Shown here one piece after another: positions 8,294 to 14,227 of a stretch of DNA of 23,315 nt. The stretch comes from DASRRB01 sp036732755. GTDB lineage: Bacteria > Planctomycetota > B15-G4 > SIAN01. Both the position numbers and the translations under genes were made by a program. The stretch covers positions 1-23,315 of the forward strand of contig DAINBU010000077.1 of assembly GCA_036732755.1 (NCBI GenBank). The letters are read 5' to 3'. Every line of letters starts with the position of its first letter. The stretch's first letter is position 1. The notes below the pieces were generated by a model. It searched no databases and was not told the DNA's origin. It saw nothing but the letters and a program-made list of their open reading frames with translations.

Positions 8294-8650
8294 GGCGTAG
8301 ATGCGCTCGGTCGAGCGCTCGATCGGGATCTCCGGCGCCTTGCCCGCCGCGTGCAGCCGGTACGAGTAGTGGCCGACCGCATCGGCCAGGCGCGACGCCT
8401 CCGCCCGCGCCGCGAGCACGACGACGACCTCGTCTCCGACCTTCAGCGCCTCGGCACCGAGCACGTCCGCCGTCGAAGTCGCCGGCAGCGCGACGGGGAA
8501 ATCGCAGAAGCTCCAGTACCGGTCGGGCCGGAACTCCGCGTGGCGCATGCGCAACATCGCGAAGCGCGCGCCGCCGGGCGCGTCGCCCGGAGCGATCATC
8601 GCGACACGGGCGCGTACCAGGTCGCCGGAACGGGTCTCGATCGGGGCCAT
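8279..8650 (-). pseudogene. Truncated paralogue of the 181-residue unknown protein, fused to a tRNA
   Basis: This reading frame encodes 123 residues that align with residues 1-123 of the intact copy at 5799-6344. It then stops at TAA, which is bases 13-15 (U-A-A) of the tRNA-Gln copy. The C-terminal 58 residues are lost. Residues 1-60 are identical in DNA to the intact copy. Substitutions begin beyond that (for example Asp66 to Glu, Ser80 to Ala, Cys97 to Tyr). The frame is open and the upstream GATAAT box is kept, so a shortened protein may still be made. I call it a pseudogene because a third of the conserved protein is missing. Confidence 0.72.
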
Positions 8651-8656
8651 CGCGCG

Positions 8657-8662
8657 ATTATC
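8657..8662 (-). promoter_or_regulatory. Candidate -10 box of a leaderless promoter, copy B
   Basis: GATAAT on the minus strand, six bases before the ATG at 8650. It lies inside the 203-base block that is identical to copy A (8469-8671), so its conservation is not independent evidence. Confidence 0.35.
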
Positions 8663-8731
8663 CCGACTTGCCCGGCCGTGCGCGGGTCGAAAGATCTTCC
8701 GCCCGTCGTCCCTGTCGAAGGAGTGCACGTC

Positions 8732-10420
8732 ATGCGCATCGCGTCGATCGTCGCCACGAGTCTCGCGCTCTCGGTCCCCGCACACGCGCAGGTGATCTCG
8801 CGCGTCAGCGTCGACTCGAACGGGGTCGAGGGGAACGGCGATAGCGGTGTCCATATCCAGTACGAGCAGCGGACCGTCGCGCTCTCCGCGGACGGCACCG
8901 TCGTCGCCTTCACGAGCGCCGCCTCGAACCTCGTCGCGGGCGACACCAACGGCCAGATCGACGTCTTCGTCTTCGACCAGACCGCCGGGACGATCGAGCG
9001 GGTGAGCGTCGATTCGGCGGGCATCGAGGCGAACGACGAGAGCTTCGCGCCGATGCTCTCCGCCGACGGCAAGTGCGTCGCGTTCTGGAGCCGGGCGACG
9101 AACCTCGTCGCCGGCGACACGAACGGCTGGGCCGACAGCTTCGTCCACGACCGTTCGACCGGGATCACGGAGCGCGTGAGCCTGAACACGGCGGGCGTCC
9201 AGGGAAACAAGGGCAGCTATCGCGCCGCGCTGTCGGCCGACGGGACGCTCGTCGCATTCGAGAGCGACGCCACGAACTTCGTGAGCGGCGACGGCAACGC
9301 GGGCACCGACATCTTCGTGCGGGATCGCGTCGCCGGCCGGACGACCTGCGTCAGCTTGAACTTCAGCGGCGGTGGCCCCGCGGGCCTCAGCTTCAATCCC
9401 GACATCTCCAGCGACGGGCGTTACGTGGTCTTCAACAGCCGCGCGACCGGCATCGTCGCCGGCGACACGAACGGCGCAGGGGACATCTTCGTGCACGACA
9501 CGACCGCGAAGACGACGACCCGCGTCAGTGTCGATTCGGCCGGCGCACAGGCGAACTTCGCGAGCAGCATGGCGCGCATCTCGGCGGACGGCTCGACCGT
9601 CGCGTTCATGAGCTACGCATCGAACCTCGTCACCGGCGACACCAACGACTGCGGCGACGTCTTCGTCCACGAGATGGCCTCGGGCGTCACCGAGCGACTC
9701 TCCATCGATCCGTCGGGAGGGGACGCGAACGCCAGCAGCGACAGCCCCGCGCTCTCGACCGACGGCCGGTTCGCTTCATTCCAGAGCGACGCGACGAATC
9801 TCGTCCCGAACGACGCGAACGGCGTCGGCGACGTCTTCCTGCGCGATCGCTCCGCCGGCACGACGGCGCTCCTGTCGGTCGATTTCTCCAACGTGCCGGC
9901 GAACGACCGGAGCAATGACGCGGTGCTCTCTTCCGATGCGAAAGTCGCCGCCTTCGCGAGTGTCGCGACGAATCTCGTGAACGGCGACGGCAACGGCGTG
10001 TGCGACGTCTTCCTGGACGACGTCTCTGCGCTGCAGACGCCGGCCAGTTGGAACAACTACGGCGTCGGCTTCGCCGGGACGAACGGCGTCCCGACGTTCA
10101 CCCCGAGCGCGAATCCGGTGCTCGGCGCGCCGCTCTCGCTCGACATCGGCAATTCGTCCGGGACGTGGACCGTCGCGCTCGCGCTCTTGGGCACGCAGTC
10201 GGCTTCGATCCCGACGCGGGCGGGCGGGACGCTGCTGCTGATCCCCGCGCTGAGCGTCTTCCTCCCGCTCACGCCGACCGGCGGGTCGGTGAACGGAACC
10301 GTTCCCCCGGACGCCGCGCTCTACGGTGTTTCGCTGTTCGCACAGGTCCTCGAGATCGACTCCGGCGCGGCGTACGGGATGTCGTTCACCGCTGGCCTCG
10401 AGCTGATCTTCGGTCGCTGA
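8732..10420 (+). CDS. Secreted seven-bladed TolB/WD40-like propeller protein, copy B
   Basis: A protein of 562 residues, paralogous to the protein at 6427-8118 along its whole length. The signal peptide ends in PAHA-Q (about residue 20). Seven blades follow with the same S-x-DG and GDTN motifs, then the 125-residue C-terminal domain (438-562). AAGGAG lies 8 bases before the ATG. Compared with copy A, blade cores and the C-terminal domain are well kept, while surface loops such as the blade 3-4 junction differ. The change from GPGGCFDPSISSDG in A to LSFNPDISSDG in B is an example. The ligand is unknown. Confidence 0.87.
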   Translation: MRIASIVATSLALSVPAHAQVISRVSVDSNGVEGNGDSGVHIQYEQRTVALSADGTVVAFTSAASNLVAGDTNGQIDVFVFDQTAGTIERVSVDSAGIEANDESFAPMLSADGKCVAFWSRATNLVAGDTNGWADSFVHDRSTGITERVSLNTAGVQGNKGSYRAALSADGTLVAFESDATNFVSGDGNAGTDIFVRDRVAGRTTCVSLNFSGGGPAGLSFNPDISSDGRYVVFNSRATGIVAGDTNGAGDIFVHDTTAKTTTRVSVDSAGAQANFASSMARISADGSTVAFMSYASNLVTGDTNDCGDVFVHEMASGVTERLSIDPSGGDANASSDSPALSTDGRFASFQSDATNLVPNDANGVGDVFLRDRSAGTTALLSVDFSNVPANDRSNDAVLSSDAKVAAFASVATNLVNGDGNGVCDVFLDDVSALQTPASWNNYGVGFAGTNGVPTFTPSANPVLGAPLSLDIGNSSGTWTVALALLGTQSASIPTRAGGTLLLIPALSVFLPLTPTGGSVNGTVPPDAALYGVSLFAQVLEIDSGAAYGMSFTAGLELIFGR

Positions 10421-10469
10421 TCGGGGCGCCCCGGCCGGCGACGCACCGCCGAGCCCTTCCGAAACGAAA

Positions 10470-10499
10470 CCGGCCGCCAGGGTCTCCCCCGGCGGCCGG
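10470..10499 (-). terminator. Rho-independent terminator of tRNA-Gln
   Basis: Identical to the hairpin at 8180-8209: a 9-bp CCGGCCGCC/GGCGGCCGG stem, a 12-base loop, then TTTCGTTTC on the minus strand. It begins ten bases beyond the CCA end of the intact tRNA-Gln, the right place for its terminator. Confidence 0.8.
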
Positions 10500-10508
10500 A
10501 CTGCTTCG

Positions 10509-10583
10509 TGGCTGCCCGACTTGGACTCGAACCAAGACTTACGGAGTCAGAGTCCGCTGTCCTACCAATTAGACGATCGGGCA
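10509..10583 (-). tRNA. tRNA-Gln (anticodon CUG)
   Basis: A full cloverleaf of 75 bases with encoded CCA. The acceptor TGCCCGA pairs with TCGGGCA and G73 is the discriminator base. The D arm is GTCTAATTGGTAGGAC. The anticodon stem GCGGA/TCCGT (one G-U pair) encloses the loop CTCTGAC with anticodon CUG. The T arm is CTTGG-TTCGAGT-CCAAG. A terminator follows at 10470-10499. The upstream 79 bases (10584-10662) lead to the stop of the aminomutase gene on the same strand, and no clear promoter is visible there. This is the undamaged partner of the chimeric copy at 8219-8293. Confidence 0.95.
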
Positions 10584-10662
10584 AAGTTCACGTCGGTCGG
10601 AGCCGTTGCGCGCGTCGTCCGGCACTGACTCGCACCTTCTCGGACGCTCTGCGCCTGCGGCT

Positions 10663-11949
10663 TCAGGCCGAAATGGGCCGGGGAGCATACAAGCGCCCGC
10701 CGACCCCCTCAACCAGCCAAGAACCCGTGCCGCCGAACGTCCCTTCCGATCCGTCGACCTCGACGTCGCGGCCGTCGATCGGCGAGCGGTAGACGAAGCG
10801 CTCGCCGCGTCGCTCGCGCAGCATCGGGCCGTCGGCCTGGACTTTTCCGCCGCCGCCCGGCAGGTCGACCATGAGGCGCGGGATCGCGAGCCCGCTCACG
10901 CGCCCGTTCAGGGAGCGCACCAGCTCGAGCGCGCGCGCCAGCCCGACCCGGAAGTGGCGCACGCCCGCGACCGGGTCGCACTGGTGGAGGTAGTAGGCGC
11001 GCAGCCCGGCGCGCAGCAGCGCCCGCGACAGCGCGAGCAGTTCGTCGGGGGAGTCGTTCACGCCGCGCAGCAGCACGCCCTGGTTGCTGACGACGACGCC
11101 GGCGCGCGCGAGGCGGCGCAGCGCGGCGACCGAGTCGGGGGAGAGCTCGCGCGCGTGGTTGAAGTGGGTGTTGAGCCAGAGCGGCGCCGCGGGGGCGAGC
11201 GCGGCGAGCAGCTCGTCGTCGATCCGCTGCGGCAGCGTGACCGGCACGCGGCTGCCGATCCGCAGGCAGTCGAGGTCGCACCGCTCGCGCAGCTTCAGGA
11301 GCACGCGCCCGAGGAACGCCGGCGCGAGGTTCAGCGGATCGCCGCCCGAAAGCAGCACGTCGCGGATCTCCGGCCGCGCCGCGATCGCGTCGATGGCCCG
11401 ATCGACCTCCTCGTCGGAGAGCGTCCGGAACCGCCCCTCCCACTCGCGCTTGCGCATGCAATGGCGGCAGAGCGTCGTGCACCAGTTGGTCAGAAGGAAG
11501 AGCGCGCGATCGCCGTAGCGATGGACCACGCCCGGCGCGATCTCGAGCGCCTCCTCCTCGAACGGATCGGGCGCGCCGCCGTCGGCGGCCGCCTCGGCCG
11601 GATCGGGCAGCACTTGCGGCAGGATCGGATCGCGCGGGTCGGAGGGATTCGCGAACGCGAGGTAGCAGGGCGTGACGCCGACCTTCGACGGCTCGCCTGC
11701 GCGCGGGCTCGCGACCGCCTCCATCGCCGCCCGCGTCGCCGCGGCCACCGGGAAGTCCGCGCCGAGCACGTCGAGGATCGCGCCGACGCTCGAAAGACGG
11801 TGGCGCTGCTGCCACGTCCAATCGTCCCACTCGCCCGACAGAACCGCCCCGCCCCACGCGCGTTGCGCGAAGGCCGGGAGCGCGGCGAGACGCGCGGCGC
11901 GATCGGCAGCGGCGGCGTCTTCGCGTTGGGGTTGGCGGGGAGAGATCAT
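10663..11949 (-). CDS. KamA-family radical SAM aminomutase (lysine 2,3-aminomutase / EpmB type)
   Basis: A protein of 428 residues. The radical SAM cluster motif C-x3-C-x2-C is at Cys157, Cys161 and Cys164 (WCTTLCRHCMRKRE), followed by SGGDPL at 201-206 for SAM binding. The PLP-binding lysine is Lys369 in DLPGGGGK. The two acidic residues that hold the lysine side chain in lysine 2,3-aminomutase have counterparts in GVND (Asp299) and QCD (Asp325). No cysteine follows Cys324, so the C-terminal zinc ligands of clostridial aminomutase are absent, as in EpmB. It therefore makes beta-lysine, either free or for elongation factor P; neither an acetyltransferase (AblB) nor EpmA is in the window. The start at 11949 lacks a clear Shine-Dalgarno. 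It lies upstream of the tRNA on the same strand. Confidence 0.92.
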   Translation of the reverse strand: MISPRQPQREDAAAADRAARLAALPAFAQRAWGGAVLSGEWDDWTWQQRHRLSSVGAILDVLGADFPVAAATRAAMEAVASPRAGEPSKVGVTPCYLAFANPSDPRDPILPQVLPDPAEAAADGGAPDPFEEEALEIAPGVVHRYGDRALFLLTNWCTTLCRHCMRKREWEGRFRTLSDEEVDRAIDAIAARPEIRDVLLSGGDPLNLAPAFLGRVLLKLRERCDLDCLRIGSRVPVTLPQRIDDELLAALAPAAPLWLNTHFNHARELSPDSVAALRRLARAGVVVSNQGVLLRGVNDSPDELLALSRALLRAGLRAYYLHQCDPVAGVRHFRVGLARALELVRSLNGRVSGLAIPRLMVDLPGGGGKVQADGPMLRERRGERFVYRSPIDGRDVEVDGSEGTFGGTGSWLVEGVGGRLYAPRPISA

Positions 11950-12025
11950 CGAGGGGATGCTAACGGGAGCGGCGATTCGAGCGGGACGTCGCGGGTCGCA
12001 CGCAGGAGAGTCGAGGAGGCGGCGC

Positions 12026-14221
12026 GTGGGCGGATGCGGGATCGTCCTCGGTTTGGCGCTCGCGCAGGGCTTCAAGCGAGTCGAGGTCGGTCCGTGGCCG
12101 CGCCCGTTCGACGGCGTGAAGCTCCACGTCTCGATCGACGGCGACGACGCGAACTCGGGCCTCCTCGAGTCGAGCGACGGCAAAGGCGGCGGTCCGCTGC
12201 GCACGCCGCAGGCGGCGCTCCGCAAGCTCCGCGAGATGCGCGCAAGTGATCCGTCGCTGTGCGAGAGGACGGCGGCGATCCGCATCTTGGAAGGGACCTT
12301 CGACCTCGACGCGCCGCTCGAGATCGGACCGGACGACTCCGGGTCGCCCGACCATCCGGTGGTCCTCGTCGGCCGCTCGCTGTCGTTCCCCGGTGCGACC
12401 GACCGGAGTCCGGACCGGGCCGACGACTACGCGGGTCGTCCCCGATGGTCGACGACGCTGCGCGGCAGTCGCAGGATCGTCGGGTGGCGACCCGAGAAGC
12501 TGCGCGGCCGCGACGTCTGGGTCGCCGACGTGCCGGACGTTCCGGCGAGCGGCGAGACGCCTGCTCGTCCCTGGCTCTTCCGCGAGCTCTTCGTCGACGG
12601 GGAACGCCGGACGCGCGCACGCACGCCCGATCGCGGCGGCGTCGCGATCCAGGGCGTCGCCGCGGCCGACGCGGCGAGGCCGTGGAACGAGGGGGCGAGT
12701 GGGCTGCATCTCGCGTGCGCCTACCTCGCGCCGATCGCCAAAGCGGGTCGGTCCGACCTCGTGCTCGTATCGCGTTGGGTCGACTCGCACTGCCGCGTCG
12801 CGGCGATCGACGCGGAGCACGGCGAGGTCACGCTGCACGACAAGACCGTGTTCAAGCCCGATCCCGGCGATCTCGTCTGGTTCGAGTCGCTCGCCGCGCT
12901 CGACCAGCCGGGCGAATGGTGGCTCGACGAGCAGGCGAAGCGCGTTTGGTACGCGCCGCGGATGGGCGAGGAGATCGAGCGTTGCACGATCACGGCGCCG
13001 CGCCTCGAGTCCCTCGTGAAGATCGGCGGCCGTGGAGACGCGCGAGTCCACGACGTCTGGATCGTGGCGCTGCAGTTCGAGGGCGCGGAATGGTGGTTCC
13101 CGGCGCCTGCCGATGCGAACGCGGGCCGCGCGAGCGGCTCGCCGCAGGCGGCCATCGGCGTGCCCGCGGCACTCGACGTCCACGATGCCGAGCGCGTCCG
13201 GCTCAGCCAGTGCGGCATCACTCGTTGCGGCACCTACGGGATTTCGTTGGGCCGCGGATGCAGCGAAGTCCGCGTCGACCACTGCTGGCTCGAAGACCTT
13301 GGCGGCGGCGGCGTGAAGATCGGCGAGGCCGTGATTCCCGCCGCAGGTGCGGAGACCTCGGGCAACGTCGTCGACGGCTGCCATCTCGTCGACCTCGGCC
13401 GCCTCTTCCCGTCCGCCGTCGGCGTCTGGATCGGTCAGAGCTCCGGCAATCGAATCTCGAACAACGTGATCCGCGACCTCGAATACACCGGCGTCTCGAT
13501 CGGCTGGACCTGGGGCTACGGCGCGTCGAGCGCGGGCGGCAACGTCGTCGAAGGCAACGAGATCGGATTCATCGGCGCGCGCGAAGGTGGCGACGGGCCG
13601 CTGCTTTCCGACATGGCGGGGATCTACACGCTCGGGATCCAGGACGGGACGGTCCTGCGCGGCAACTACATCCACGACGTCGCGGCGCGCACGTACGGCG
13701 GCTGGGGCATCTACTTCGACGAGGGCTCGACGCACGTGGAGGCGCGCGACAACGTCGTGCTGCGCACGACGCACGGCGGCTTCCATCAGCACTACGGCCG
13801 CGAGAACCGCGTCCACCACAACCTCTTCGCGTTCGGCCGCGACGCCGCGCTGCAGCGCACGCGGCCGGAAGTGCACTCGAGCTTCACCTTCGACCACAAC
13901 GTCGTCGTCGCCGACCATGCAGGCGAGCTCTTCGCCGGCGACCTGCGCGACGGCCACTTCGACTTCCACGAGAACGTCTACGAGGTCGCCAGCGCCGGTG
14001 CGGCGCGCTTCGCCGGCGGCACGTTCGCGCAGTGGCAGGCGGCCGGCCGCGACAAGGGCTCGATCGTCGCGCCGGTCGACCTCGTGCAGGAGCTCGACAC
14101 CGACGGCCGGCCGCGCCACCCGCCGGTCTGGTGGGCGCCGCGCGGCTCGCCGATCTGGGCCGTCCTCGATCCGGAGGCGCTGTCGAGTTCGCGCCTGCGC
14201 TTCGTTCGCGACAAGGAGTGA
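12026..14221 (+). CDS. Right-handed beta-helix protein, GH141/GH120-like
   Basis: A protein of 731 residues from the GTG at 12026. The N-terminus is short and hydrophobic (GCGIVLGLALAQG), possibly a signal peptide. The VSIDGDDANSG and RTPQAALRKLRE blocks cap the helix (about 32-70), followed by FRELFVDGERRTRAR (~184) and GEWWLDEQAKRVWYAP (~296), which are typical of GH141/GH120-like beta-helix proteins. Parallel beta-helix coils cover ~389-655, including GGWGIYFDEGST and HQHYGRENRVHHN. The likely role is hydrolysis of plant or algal polysaccharide side chains outside the cytoplasm; catalytic residues cannot be assigned from sequence alone. GTG was chosen because GAGGAGG lies 6 bases upstream. 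The ATG at 11957 would leave 7 bases between divergent start codons, with its purine run touching the ATG. It meets the next gene tail to tail, 6 bases apart. Confidence 0.82.
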   Translation: MGGCGIVLGLALAQGFKRVEVGPWPRPFDGVKLHVSIDGDDANSGLLESSDGKGGGPLRTPQAALRKLREMRASDPSLCERTAAIRILEGTFDLDAPLEIGPDDSGSPDHPVVLVGRSLSFPGATDRSPDRADDYAGRPRWSTTLRGSRRIVGWRPEKLRGRDVWVADVPDVPASGETPARPWLFRELFVDGERRTRARTPDRGGVAIQGVAAADAARPWNEGASGLHLACAYLAPIAKAGRSDLVLVSRWVDSHCRVAAIDAEHGEVTLHDKTVFKPDPGDLVWFESLAALDQPGEWWLDEQAKRVWYAPRMGEEIERCTITAPRLESLVKIGGRGDARVHDVWIVALQFEGAEWWFPAPADANAGRASGSPQAAIGVPAALDVHDAERVRLSQCGITRCGTYGISLGRGCSEVRVDHCWLEDLGGGGVKIGEAVIPAAGAETSGNVVDGCHLVDLGRLFPSAVGVWIGQSSGNRISNNVIRDLEYTGVSIGWTWGYGASSAGGNVVEGNEIGFIGAREGGDGPLLSDMAGIYTLGIQDGTVLRGNYIHDVAARTYGGWGIYFDEGSTHVEARDNVVLRTTHGGFHQHYGRENRVHHNLFAFGRDAALQRTRPEVHSSFTFDHNVVVADHAGELFAGDLRDGHFDFHENVYEVASAGAARFAGGTFAQWQAAGRDKGSIVAPVDLVQELDTDGRPRHPPVWWAPRGSPIWAVLDPEALSSSRLRFVRDKE

Positions 14222-14227
14222 GCTCGC

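Larger units (their letters stand above)
8282..10571. repeat. Tandem duplication, unit B (about 2.3 kb)
   Basis: Second copy of unit A. It begins inside the truncated unknown gene and ends inside the intact tRNA-Gln, whose first 12 bases lie in the right flank. Two blocks are identical between units: 203 bases (6163-6365 with 8469-8671) and 79 bases (8171-8249 with 10461-10539). The propeller genes between them have diverged strongly. Confidence 0.88.

Noticed and set aside
5976..10571. The duplicated region as an integrative element at a tRNA attachment site
   Set aside because: There is no integrase, and the damaged end of the tRNA is its 5' part, whereas integrases normally use and restore the 3' part. 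Gene order fits simple tandem duplication.
11957..12025. N-terminal extension of the beta-helix protein from the ATG at 11957
   Set aside because: The extension is basic and low in complexity, nearly abuts the divergent start codon at 11949, and the purine-rich site touches the ATG. The GTG at 12026 has GAGGAGG at a good distance.
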